From: Syntrophomonadaceae bacterium
Lineage (GTDB): Bacteria; Bacillota; Dethiobacteria; DTU022; UBA8154
Assembly: GCA_003563895.1 (NCBI GenBank)
Contig: PWTK01000090.1
Span: forward strand, 1-47,844
Length of the DNA stretch: 47,844 nt
Reading direction: 5' to 3'
Shown here one piece after another: positions 25,240 to 32,862 of the stretch. The position numbers and the translations under genes were made by a program. How positions within the stretch are numbered: the stretch's first letter is position 1; each line of letters opens with the position of its first letter. Below the pieces are notes generated by a model that did no database searches, was not told the origin of the DNA, and saw only the letters and a list, made by a program, of their open reading frames with translations.

Positions 25240-26634
25240 TTGAACCGTATCGAGGTCCTGGGGCTCAACCATAAAACGGCACCCATCAGCACCAGGGAAA
25301 AGCTGGTCTTTTCCCCCTTCCAGGTGAAGGATGTGCTGTGCCTCCTGCAGAAAGAGGGGATCTCCGAAGCGGTGGTCCTCTCCACCTGCAACCGGACGGA
25401 GTTTTACCTGGTTGCTGAAGAGGGGGTTTCCGGCCGCGAAACGGCGGTTTCCCTGCTCGGCCGCTACTGCGATCTGTCGGCGGAAGACTTTGAGCCATAT
25501 CTGTACGATTACCGTGACGGCGAGGCGGTGCGGCACCTCTTCGAGGTGTCGGCGGGACTGGATTCCCTGGTGGTGGGCGAAACGCAGGTGCTGGGGCAGG
25601 TGAAGGAGGCCTACCAGCTTTCAATCGAGCATGGCGGCGCCGGTTCCATCCTGCACGGCTTGTTCCAGCAGGCCTTTACGGCGGGCAAGAGGGTTCACCG
25701 GGAAACCGGAATCAATGACAACGCCGCCTCCGTCAGCTATGCGGCTGTGGAACTGGCCCGCCAGATCTGCGGGAACCTTCGCGGCAAAACCATCCTGCTG
25801 ATCGGCGCCGGAAAGATGAGCGAATTGGCGGCAAAGCACCTTTTTGAGTCGGGCACCGCCTCGCTCGTTGTCATCAACCGCAGTGAGCAAAGGGGGGCGG
25901 AGTTGGCCGCGAAGTTCGGTGAAAAAGCTTTCCCCGCCCCTTACGACCGGCTGCGGGAGAAACTGGCCGAGGCGGATATCGTCATCAGCAGCACGGCGGC
26001 CCCCCACCTCATTATTTACCGGGAGGCGGTCGAGGAAGCCCTGGTGAAGCGCGGCGCGCGGCCCCTGCTCTTCATCGATATTGCCGTGCCCCGCGATATC
26101 GAATCCTCGGTGGGAGAACTGAAAACCGTGCACCTCTACAATATTGACCGGTTGGAATCGGTGGTGCAGGGGAACATGCAAAAACGCCGGGAAGAAGCGG
26201 AAAGAGCGCGGAAAATCATCGCTGCAGAAGTGGATTCGTTCATGGAGTGGTGCCGGACGAGAGAGGTGGTGCCGGTGATCGCCGCCCTGCGCCAGAAGGC
26301 CGACCGGACACGCCGGGCGGAGCTGGAAAAGTACCACAAAAAGCTGCAGCAATTGAGCCCGAAAGAGCGCCAGCTGGTAGAAAAAATCAGCCAGAGCCTG
26401 GTCAACGGCATTCTGAGGGATCCCATGCTGGTTCTGAAAGATTCTGCCCGGGAAGAAGAGGCGGAGCTCTACAAACAGGTGCTGTCCCGCCTTTTCAACC
26501 TGGAAGACGGCAATGACGGGGGCGGACAAGAGCGGCGCCACGGCAGCGTTCCTGGCGGCGCTCCGGAAAATAAGCCGGCGGCCGAAACCCGGCGTAGGGA
26601 TGAAACGACTGGCGGCAGGGGGGGCGACACCTGA
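25240..26634 (+). CDS. hemA: Glutamyl-tRNA reductase with an extended C-terminal tail
   Basis: A 464-residue enzyme that reduces glutamyl-tRNA(Glu) with NADPH to glutamate-1-semialdehyde, the committed heme step. The catalytic cysteine is C50 in VLSTCNRTE. FEVSAGLDSLVVGETQVLGQ, the Rossmann fold KTILLIGAGKMSELA and the dimerisation helix (RRAELEKYHKKLQQL) are all present. TTG 25240 is chosen since CAGGGGGGA precedes it and C50 takes its canonical number. After LSRLFNLE, the usual end of the family, about 45 further residues rich in G, E and R follow; they look like read-through into formerly intergenic DNA. The stop codon overlaps the CTG start of the next gene. Confidence 0.95.
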   Translation: MNRIEVLGLNHKTAPISTREKLVFSPFQVKDVLCLLQKEGISEAVVLSTCNRTEFYLVAEEGVSGRETAVSLLGRYCDLSAEDFEPYLYDYRDGEAVRHLFEVSAGLDSLVVGETQVLGQVKEAYQLSIEHGGAGSILHGLFQQAFTAGKRVHRETGINDNAASVSYAAVELARQICGNLRGKTILLIGAGKMSELAAKHLFESGTASLVVINRSEQRGAELAAKFGEKAFPAPYDRLREKLAEADIVISSTAAPHLIIYREAVEEALVKRGARPLLFIDIAVPRDIESSVGELKTVHLYNIDRLESVVQGNMQKRREEAERARKIIAAEVDSFMEWCRTREVVPVIAALRQKADRTRRAELEKYHKKLQQLSPKERQLVEKISQSLVNGILRDPMLVLKDSAREEEAELYKQVLSRLFNLEDGNDGGGQERRHGSVPGGAPENKPAAETRRRDETTGGRGGDT

Positions 26635-28175
26635 AAGGTTATGTTTACCTGGTCGGGGCCGGTCCCGGTGCGCCGGACCTGATCACCGTGAGAGGGCTGG
26701 CCTGCCTCAAGAAATCGCAGGTGCTTATCTACGACCGGCTGGTGGACAGGCGGCTTCTGCGCCATGTTCCCCCAGAGGTGGAGCGCATTTATGCCGGAAA
26801 GAGGCCGGGCGGCCACACAATGAGCCAGGGAGCAATCAATGCGCTGCTGGTTCAGAAAGCGCGGGAAGGCCTGGTTATCGCCCGCCTGAAGGGCGGGGAT
26901 CCTTTCGTTTTCGGGCGGGGCGGTGAGGAAGCCGAAGCCCTGGCCGAGGCGGGGATCCCCTTTGAGATCGTCCCCGGTATCACCTCCGCCGTGGCGGCCC
27001 CGGCCTACGCAGGGATCCCGGTGACCCACCGCGGCAGGAGCTCCAGCTTTGCCGTGGTGACCGGACACGAAGATCCGCTCAAGGAAACCTCCGACCTGAA
27101 CTGGGAGAAGCTCTCTACCGCCACCGGTACCCTCTGTTTTCTCATGGGCATGGGCAACCTTCCCCTGATTGCGGAGGAGCTGATGCGGCACGGACGGGAT
27201 CCCCAAACCCCGGTTGCCCTCATTCGAAACGGGACCAGGGCCCTTCAGGAAACGCTCACCGGGACGCTGGAGGATGTCGCCCGCAAGGCGGAAGGGGCCG
27301 GCTTCAAACCGCCGGCGGTTATCCTGGTGGGTGAGGTCGTGGCGCTTCGCCAGAAGCTGCGCTGGTTTGAGAGGCGCCCCCTTTTTGGGCGGAGGATCGT
27401 GGTAACCCGCGCACGGGAGCAGGCCGGCGAACTGTCAGCGCTGTTGGAGGAACGGGGGGCCGAGGTGGTGGAGTTTCCCACCATCAAGATCGCCCCTCCC
27501 CCGTCATACGTTCCCCTCGACCGGGCCATCGACCGGCTGCAGGAATACGAATGGCTGGTTTTTACCAGCATTAACGGGGTGGAATCCTTTTTCCGGCGCC
27601 TGCAAAACAGCGGGCGTGATGTCCGGTCGCTGGCCGGCCTTAAAATATGTGCCATCGGTCCCCGCACGGAGAAAGGACTCTCCTCCCGGGGGATTCAGGT
27701 AGACCTGGTGCCGGAAGAGTACCGGGCCGAAGCCATCATAGAAGGATTTCGCGAACAGGTGAAGGGGAATGAGAAAGTGCTCATTCCGCGGGCCAGGGAA
27801 GCCCGGGAAATCCTTCCCCGGGAACTCCGCCAAATGGGCCTGGGGGTGGAAGTGGTTGATGCCTACCAGGCGCTCAGGGAAGAGGAGGATTCCCGGGAGC
27901 TGCGCCGGATGCTCTTCTCCTCCGGGGTGGATGCGGTAACCTTCACCAGCTCCTCCACGGTCAAAAATTTTATCGAAATGCTGGGAGAGAGCGACCCGGC
28001 CGGTGCCATGCAGGGGGTACTGACTGCCTGCATTGGCCCCGTCACCGCCGATACCGCCCGGGAGATGGGCCTGCCGGTAGGGGCGGTGGCCGAAGAATAT
28101 ACCATCGAAGGGCTGGTCTGCGCCCTGATGGAGAAGCTGGGTAGAAAAAGTGGTGAAGCGGATGATGGATTTTAA
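26631..28175 (+). CDS. cobA-hemD: Fused uroporphyrinogen-III C-methyltransferase / uroporphyrinogen-III synthase
   Basis: A 514-residue bifunctional enzyme. Residues 1-245 are CobA/SUMT: KGYVYLVGAGPGAPDLIT, YDRLVDRRLL, KGGDPFVFGRGGEEAEAL, ITSAVAAPAYAGIPVTHR and FLMGMGNLP. Residues about 250-510 are HemD: RRIVVTRAREQAGELSALL, WLVFTSINGVESFF, ICAIGPRTEKGL, VLIPRAREAREILP, VTFTSSSTVKNF and ACIGPVTADTARE. Together they make precorrin-2 for the siroheme branch. The only start that keeps the SAM-binding VGAGPG is CTG at 26631, six bases after a run of seven Gs; GTG 26688 would delete that motif. A rare CTG start, or a homopolymer-length error, is implied. Confidence 0.93.
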   Translation: MKGYVYLVGAGPGAPDLITVRGLACLKKSQVLIYDRLVDRRLLRHVPPEVERIYAGKRPGGHTMSQGAINALLVQKAREGLVIARLKGGDPFVFGRGGEEAEALAEAGIPFEIVPGITSAVAAPAYAGIPVTHRGRSSSFAVVTGHEDPLKETSDLNWEKLSTATGTLCFLMGMGNLPLIAEELMRHGRDPQTPVALIRNGTRALQETLTGTLEDVARKAEGAGFKPPAVILVGEVVALRQKLRWFERRPLFGRRIVVTRAREQAGELSALLEERGAEVVEFPTIKIAPPPSYVPLDRAIDRLQEYEWLVFTSINGVESFFRRLQNSGRDVRSLAGLKICAIGPRTEKGLSSRGIQVDLVPEEYRAEAIIEGFREQVKGNEKVLIPRAREAREILPRELRQMGLGVEVVDAYQALREEEDSRELRRMLFSSGVDAVTFTSSSTVKNFIEMLGESDPAGAMQGVLTACIGPVTADTAREMGLPVGAVAEEYTIEGLVCALMEKLGRKSGEADDGF

Positions 28176-28242
28176 AATGGAACTGTGCGGGGTGAGCAGA
28201 GCCTGTAACGGCTGCCCCGCCTTCCCGGACGGTTTTGCTTGA
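28162..28242 (+). CDS. Possible 26-residue cysteine-rich peptide
   Basis: A short frame overlapping the end of cobA-hemD encodes MMDFKMELCGVSRACNGCP then AFPDGFA, with cysteines spaced C-x5-C-x2-C. No clear Shine-Dalgarno site is seen (the best is GGTGAAG). It could be a small metal-binding peptide or chance. Confidence 0.2.
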   Translation: MMDFKMELCGVSRACNGCPAFPDGFA

Positions 28243-28325
28243 GCGGAAAGAGGACCGAGGGGGGTTGGCGCCCGAATTGTGCGGTGAAAGCGAGGGGGAG
28301 CGGCTTGCCCGGAAGTTCCACCGGT

Positions 28326-29009
28326 TTGAATATACTGGTGATTGAGGACGAAAAAAAAATAGCACACATGGTCCAGGGATTTTTGGAAAATGAGGGCTTC
28401 AAGGTGGGCGTTGCCCACACCGGCAAAGAAGGGCTTGATCTCGCACGCCAGGGATATTTTCACCTGGTTGTGCTGGATCTCATGCTTCCCGATGTGAACG
28501 GGCTGGAGGTTTGCCGGCTGCTGCGCAGAGAAAGCGAACTGCCCGTCATCATGCTTACGGCCCGCTCCCAGGAGATGGACCGGGTTGTGGGCCTGGAGGT
28601 CGGGGCCGACGATTACATCACCAAGCCCTTCAGCCTGGCCGAGCTTTCGGCGCGCATCCGGGCTGTGCTGCGGCGGGCGGGGGCCGCTTCTGCGACGGTC
28701 GAGGAGAATAAGCTCATTGTTGCCGGCGATATTTCCGTTGACCTGGAAAAGCACCAGGTTCACGTGGGGGAAAAAGAAGTATTTCTCACGCCCACTGAAT
28801 TTAATATTCTGGCTCTCATGGCCCGCCACCCCCGCCGGGTGTTCAGCCGCCTGCAGCTCCTGGAAAATGCCCTGGGGGAGGTTTTCAGCGGGTACGAAAG
28901 GTCCATCGACACCCATATCAGCAACCTTCGCCGGAAAGTGGAAAAAGACCCGTCCAATCCCCGGCATATCGCGACGGTTTTCGGGTTGGGATACCGGTTC
29001 AACCCTTGA
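28326..29009 (+). CDS. OmpR/PhoB-family response regulator
   Basis: A 227-residue DNA-binding regulator. The receiver domain has the acidic pair E7/D8 (VIEDEKK), phosphoacceptor D51 in VVLDLMLPDVNG, T78 in MLTARS and K100 in DYITKPFSLAEL. The winged-helix output domain shows VFLTPTEFNILALMARHPRRVFSR, SIDTHISNLRRKVEKDP and VFGLGYRF. All switch residues are intact. TTG 28326 gives the family-standard start LNILVIEDE but has a weak ribosome site; in-frame starts at 28239 or 28284 would add 15-29 residues. It lies 42 bases before the cognate kinase. The signal is unknown. Confidence 0.94.
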   Translation: MNILVIEDEKKIAHMVQGFLENEGFKVGVAHTGKEGLDLARQGYFHLVVLDLMLPDVNGLEVCRLLRRESELPVIMLTARSQEMDRVVGLEVGADDYITKPFSLAELSARIRAVLRRAGAASATVEENKLIVAGDISVDLEKHQVHVGEKEVFLTPTEFNILALMARHPRRVFSRLQLLENALGEVFSGYERSIDTHISNLRRKVEKDPSNPRHIATVFGLGYRFNP

Positions 29010-29051
29010 GCTTCAAAAGCCGACAATAAAACGGGGAACGGGAATGGTGGA

Positions 29052-30440
29052 ATGATGAAAACAATGCAAATCAGGTCCAGGCTGATGGCCGCGTTTATTG
29101 TGGTTATCGCCATTGCGGTCGGCATGATGGGATTTGCCTCTATGAACTACATCGATGAAATTTTCGCGCGCTACGCGGAAGAATACCGCTCTACCTTTGC
29201 TGAGCAGTGGGGGTTTATCTTCCTCTCCTATTACCTGAACACGGGCAGCTGGGAAGGGGTGGAATCGGTATTGGACCACCGCGGCCGATGGGGGCTGGGA
29301 TCTCCCGGGACCAGGGGGCAGATGGCCGGTGGGATGCGGGGCACCCTTCCCGGGGAACGCCTTTTGCTGGCGGATGCGGAAGGGAGGGTGGTGCTGGATT
29401 CAAAGGATGAACTCGCCGGGGAATCCCTCGGCAGCCGGCAGCTTGAAAGGGGGTATCCCCTGGAGATAAACGGCCGCACGGTGGGCGTGCTGCTTTTTGA
29501 GCCCACTGCACCGGGGGGGATCGCCACACTTGAGGAGCAGTTTTCCCGTTCCCTGCTGGCCGCCGTGGCCTGGGGGGTGGCCCTGGCGCTGCTGGTAGGA
29601 GCGGTGTTGAGCTTTGTTGTCAGCGGGCAAGTTGCCCGCCCCGTTGATCGGCTCATTCACTCGGCCCGGCGATTTGCGCAGCGGGACTTCGGGCACCGGG
29701 TGAAAATGGAGCGGGGCGATGAAGTGGGCAAACTGGGAGAGGCGTTCAATTACATGGCCGAGAGCATAGAGGAAAGCGAAAGGCTGAGAACAAACCTCCT
29801 GGCCGATGTAGCCCACGAGTTGAGGACTCCTTTAACGGTGCTGCGGGGCAATTTCGAGTCGATGCAGTCCGGCAAGCTCCAGCCCACACCGGAAATCCTC
29901 TCTTCCCTTTACGACGAAGTGCTCCGCTTGAACAGGCTGGTAAGAGACCTGGAGGCGGTGAATTTGGCCGAGGCGGGCAGCCTTTCCCTCCAGCGGCGGG
30001 AGGTCAATGTGGAATCCCTTCTTTCCCGTGTGGCCCATGCCTTCCAACACGAGGCGAACCAGAGGGGGATCGATTTTTCCGTGGAGGTGGGAGAAAAGGG
30101 GCAGAGCTGGACCCTGGACGAAGACCGCTTTATGCAGGTGGTAATTAACCTGTTGGCGAACGCTTTCCGGGCGACTCCCGACGACGGCATCGTTTCCCTG
30201 CGCTCGGAGCAAAAAGGAGGAGATCTCCAGCTCGAAGTTGGCGACTCCGGTCCCGGCATCCCGGAGGAAGATCTCCCCTTTATTTTCGACCGTTTTTACC
30301 GGGCGGGCTCCGGCAGACGCGAAGAAGGGAGCGGGCTGGGGCTCTCCATCGCCAGAAGCTTTGTGGAAGCCCACGGCGGGACCCTCAAGGCCACAAACCG
30401 CCCCGAAGGGGGAACCCTCTTTACCGTCACGCTCCCCTAA
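29052..30440 (+). CDS. Sensor histidine kinase (BaeS/CpxA-like)
   Basis: A 462-residue membrane kinase and probable partner of the preceding regulator. TM1 is about residues 10-32. An extracytoplasmic sensor domain of about 135 residues follows, with an unusual G/R-rich loop GRWGLGSPGTRGQMAGGMRG. TM2 is about 170-192. Then come HAMP (VARPVDRLIHSARRF, GDEVGKLGEAFNYM), the HisKA domain with the phosphorylated histidine in LLADVAHELRTPLTVLRG, and the ATPase with VVINLLANAFRATPD, VGDSGPGIPEEDLPFIFDRFYR and GSGLGLSIARSFVEAHGG. ATG 29052 or 29055 is the start. A perfect hairpin wraps the stop codon. Confidence 0.94.
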   Translation: MMKTMQIRSRLMAAFIVVIAIAVGMMGFASMNYIDEIFARYAEEYRSTFAEQWGFIFLSYYLNTGSWEGVESVLDHRGRWGLGSPGTRGQMAGGMRGTLPGERLLLADAEGRVVLDSKDELAGESLGSRQLERGYPLEINGRTVGVLLFEPTAPGGIATLEEQFSRSLLAAVAWGVALALLVGAVLSFVVSGQVARPVDRLIHSARRFAQRDFGHRVKMERGDEVGKLGEAFNYMAESIEESERLRTNLLADVAHELRTPLTVLRGNFESMQSGKLQPTPEILSSLYDEVLRLNRLVRDLEAVNLAEAGSLSLQRREVNVESLLSRVAHAFQHEANQRGIDFSVEVGEKGQSWTLDEDRFMQVVINLLANAFRATPDDGIVSLRSEQKGGDLQLEVGDSGPGIPEEDLPFIFDRFYRAGSGRREEGSGLGLSIARSFVEAHGGTLKATNRPEGGTLFTVTLP

Positions 30441-30448
30441 GTGACGGT
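30423..30448 (+). terminator. Hairpin enclosing the kinase stop codon
   Basis: ACCGTCAC (30423-30430) and GTGACGGT (30441-30448) form a perfect 8-bp stem with the TAA stop in its loop. A short T-rich stretch follows. A second arm pair GGCCAC/GTGGCC lies at 30476-30502, before the convergent gene. Confidence 0.45.
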
Positions 30449-30519
30449 CCTCGATTTTCCTGGCAGCGATTACCAGGCCACAGGGGTTGTGATCTGGTGG
30501 CCGCCTTTCTGCAAAACGG

Positions 30520-30957
30520 TTACCGGGAATGTCTCCAATCGAAGCTGTTTACTCTGCCCCCTCTAAAGCCGCTGTTCCTTTTGCCCGGTCCCATATCTTC
30601 GATGCGTTCCCGGTATTCTTCCGGCAGGTGTTCGCTAATTTCTTCGTGCATTTCCTCCCGAAGCTGCTGCCTTTCTTCCTGCGCTTCCCGCAGGTTCTCC
30701 AGGTCTCCCGCGTTCCTGTATCCCCAGATTATTTCCCGCAGCTCCTTCATTTGTTCCCAGAAATTATCTCTGATACTTTGAATCTGTTCCCGTGTTTCTT
30801 CAGAAATCTCATTCACCCAGGGCGCTGCGCACGGCCCCCTTTCGAAATGAAAGCCGCCTTTAAAACCGCCTGAGCCGGAGCTGTACGCCGAAGCGACCTG
30901 AAAAGCTCCCAGGACCAGTATCCCCACCAGCAGGACGAAGATCCATCTTTTGAACAT
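30520..30957 (-). CDS. Secreted Spy/CpxP-like small helical protein
   Basis: A 145-residue exported protein. A clear signal peptide (about 1-24: IFVLLVGILVLGAFQVASA) precedes a Gly-rich segment with FERGPCAAPWV and then a long charged helical region (EISEETREQIQSIRDNFWEQ and LREAQEERQQLREEMHEEIS). That layout resembles the Spy/CpxP/LTxxQ class of extracytoplasmic chaperones and metal-stress accessory proteins. It converges on a BaeS/CpxA-like kinase and its regulator, the same pairing as cpx/bae systems in proteobacteria, so it may be target and feedback modulator of that system. ATG 30957 has AAGGTG upstream. The family call rests on pattern, not on a diagnostic motif. Confidence 0.6.
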   Translation of the reverse strand: MFKRWIFVLLVGILVLGAFQVASAYSSGSGGFKGGFHFERGPCAAPWVNEISEETREQIQSIRDNFWEQMKELREIIWGYRNAGDLENLREAQEERQQLREEMHEEISEHLPEEYRERIEDMGPGKRNSGFRGGRVNSFDWRHSR

Positions 30958-31396
30958 GGTTTTTCACCTTCCCTGTTGTTTTTTGTCCTTTCAATATTAT
31001 TCTATTCCTTTCGTTTGAACTTTTCTTGAAGAAGGTGTCAAGATTTTGTTAAGAATGGGGGGGTTGGAGCGAATAGCGGGAAGTAAAAAAGGGATAAGCG
31101 TGTATGCTGGAGAAGTATTGCAAGCATGGCGGGGATGTCCACTTAACGGCAAAAGGCTCGGTGCCCTGCTGCACCCAAAAAACACCGGGATGGTGGCATT
31201 TTCGTCCCTGAAGCAAATTACTCGCTTTGCGCGGGAGATGTCCGAACCGGGCAAAGCGGTTGTGCCTGTTGCAGTTTATTGCTGCAGGGTTAACCAGTGC
31301 CTCTTTCATTTCCGCACCGGGGGGCCAATAATTTCCGGGGGCGTTTTTCGGATGCCAATACCCTTGAATTGAACACGCAGGGGAGGGTTGTTGAGG
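30958..31396. other. Spacer between the CpxP-like gene and the protease gene; no gene seen
   Basis: Short frames exist on both strands (for example 31046-31372 plus and 31049-31309 minus), but none has a ribosome-binding site or a recognisable product. The minus strand near 30990-31010 should carry the promoter of the CpxP-like gene; no clear consensus match was found. Confidence 0.4.
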
Positions 31397-32620
31397 TTGG
31401 GTTGGGCGGCAGTATTGGGTTTAACGGTCGGGCTGCTGGCGCTTCTCCTGCTGGCTGCGATGCGGGGAGGGGAGGTTGCTCCGGAGATTTCGGCCAGGTT
31501 TTCCCCAAAGGAGATAGAGCGGGCAGCGAGCCTATCGCAGGTGCGTTTTCTGGTGGCCCTTCTCGGCGCTTTTTTGCAGTTCTTTTTCTGGGGCTTTCTC
31601 TTTTTCAGCGGTTGGGGGGGGAAATGGGCCGGCTTTTTTGTCGGGCCCGGAGACGAAGGGGATTTCCTTCGCCTGGCTTTGTTTTTCCTGTCCCTATTCC
31701 TTTTCAGCCGGTTGATGCACTTCCCGCTGCGGCTTTACGGGGGGTATTACCTGGAGAAAGCTTACGGGTTGGGGGTGCAGCGCTTTTCCTCCTGGCTGAG
31801 GGATTACCTACTCTCCGGGGGCATTTCCCTCATCCTTTCCCTGGGCGGGCTGTTGGGGCTCTATGTGTTCATTTCCTGGTGGCCTGCGGGCTGGTGGCTG
31901 CCTGCAACCCTGGCGGCGCTGGCGCTGACGATTTTGTTTTCGGCCCTGGGCCCCCTGCTCTACGATCCCCTTTTCCACCGCTTCACCCCCCTGGAAGACC
32001 GCCAGCTTAAAGAGAGGCTGGTTTCCCTGGCCGGCCGGGCCGGAATAACGGTTGACGAGGTGCTGGTGATGGATGCCAGCGCCAAGACGAAAAAGGTCAA
32101 CGCCTATTTCACGGGGGTCGGGCAGACGAGGCGTATCGTGCTTTACGACAACCTGGTAAATGACTTTTCCCGGGACGAGGTGGAGACGGTGCTGGCTCAC
32201 GAGTTGGCCCACTGGAAAAAGCGCCACCTGCTGAAAGGGATGGCGGGAGGCGTCCTGGCCGCGGCTGCCGTTTTTTATGTCGCCGGCGTGCAGCTGCGCT
32301 CCCAGGTTGGTCGCCCTCCCCTGTTCCTGGAGGGGGCGGCGGACCCCGCCGGAGCAGTGCTGCTCCTGCTCGTTTTTGTCCTGAGTTCTTTTCTGCTGCT
32401 GCCGGCCAGGAGTTATATTTCCCGCCGGGCTGAACGGGAGGCGGATCGCCTGGCGCTGAAGCTTTCGGGGAAGCCGGCGACCCAGGCGCGGCTCATGGAA
32501 CAACTGGCCCGCAGAAACCTGTCCGACCTGAATCCCCATCCCTTTATTGTCTGGTTCTACTATTCACACCCCCCTATCGGGGAGCGCATCCGTTTTGCCG
32601 AGCGTTTTGGCGGGGATTAG
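31397..32620 (+). CDS. M48 family (Ste24/CAAX prenyl protease 1-like) membrane metallopeptidase
   Basis: A 407-residue integral membrane protease with about seven hydrophobic segments. The zinc site is complete: HELAH in TVLAHELAHWKKRHL, with the third ligand in RRAEREADRLAL. KFTPLEDRQLK-type sequence (HRFTPLEDRQLK), VLVMDASAKTKKVNAYFTG and RIVLYDNLV are typical of the Ste24 branch rather than HtpX. The C-terminal YYSHPPIGERIRFAE motif is present. Such enzymes clear misfolded membrane proteins in bacteria. TTG 31397 lies nine bases after GGGAGGG; TTGs at 31388 and 31391 are too close to that site. It is transcribed alone. Confidence 0.92.
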   Translation: MGWAAVLGLTVGLLALLLLAAMRGGEVAPEISARFSPKEIERAASLSQVRFLVALLGAFLQFFFWGFLFFSGWGGKWAGFFVGPGDEGDFLRLALFFLSLFLFSRLMHFPLRLYGGYYLEKAYGLGVQRFSSWLRDYLLSGGISLILSLGGLLGLYVFISWWPAGWWLPATLAALALTILFSALGPLLYDPLFHRFTPLEDRQLKERLVSLAGRAGITVDEVLVMDASAKTKKVNAYFTGVGQTRRIVLYDNLVNDFSRDEVETVLAHELAHWKKRHLLKGMAGGVLAAAAVFYVAGVQLRSQVGRPPLFLEGAADPAGAVLLLLVFVLSSFLLLPARSYISRRAEREADRLALKLSGKPATQARLMEQLARRNLSDLNPHPFIVWFYYSHPPIGERIRFAERFGGD

Positions 32621-32637
32621 CATTTGAGCGTTTGCAA

Positions 32638-32725
32638 TGAAGATTTGCGCAAAAATGGCAAAACTTTTTCCGGACGTGAGAGAGCCTTGCGGTACTGCAT
32701 CCCCGGGGCTGGGACTTGTTTCCCG
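32638..32725 (+). repeat. Intergenic repeat family R, copy 3 (partial)
   Basis: TTTGCGCAAAAATGGCAAAA, CTTTTTCCGG, a GTGAGAGAGCC stretch and GGGACTTGTTTCCCG match the inner blocks of copies 2 and 4; the leading TTAGGCCC block is missing. It lies between the protease gene and the promoter of the next gene. Confidence 0.5.
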
Positions 32726-32763
32726 TGTGGGAGGGAGGCTGGAGCAGGGGGTGCAAAGAAGGC

Positions 32764-32792
32764 TTGACACGGGGGGGATATTTTTTTACTAT
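32764..32792 (+). promoter_or_regulatory. Strong sigma-A promoter of the SurA-N lipoprotein gene
   Basis: Consensus TTGACA (32764-32769), exactly 17 bases, TACTAT (32787-32792). Because transcription would begin near 32799, the in-frame ATGs at 32716 and 32791 cannot be the start of the gene. Confidence 0.8.
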
Positions 32793-32862
32793 GAGAGATA
32801 CACTACAGGACGGGAGAAGGCACGTATTTGCCTTGCCGGGAAAAGAGAGGGGGCAGAGAGCA

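Noticed and set aside
26513..26926. Frame starting ATG 26513 as a hemC remnant or separate gene
   Set aside because: Its beginning shows no HemC motif and the rest is the shifted frame of CobA; it would only matter if the G7 run were miscounted.
27504..28967. 487-codon frame on the minus strand
   Set aside because: Antisense to cobA-hemD and the response regulator, both clearly real.
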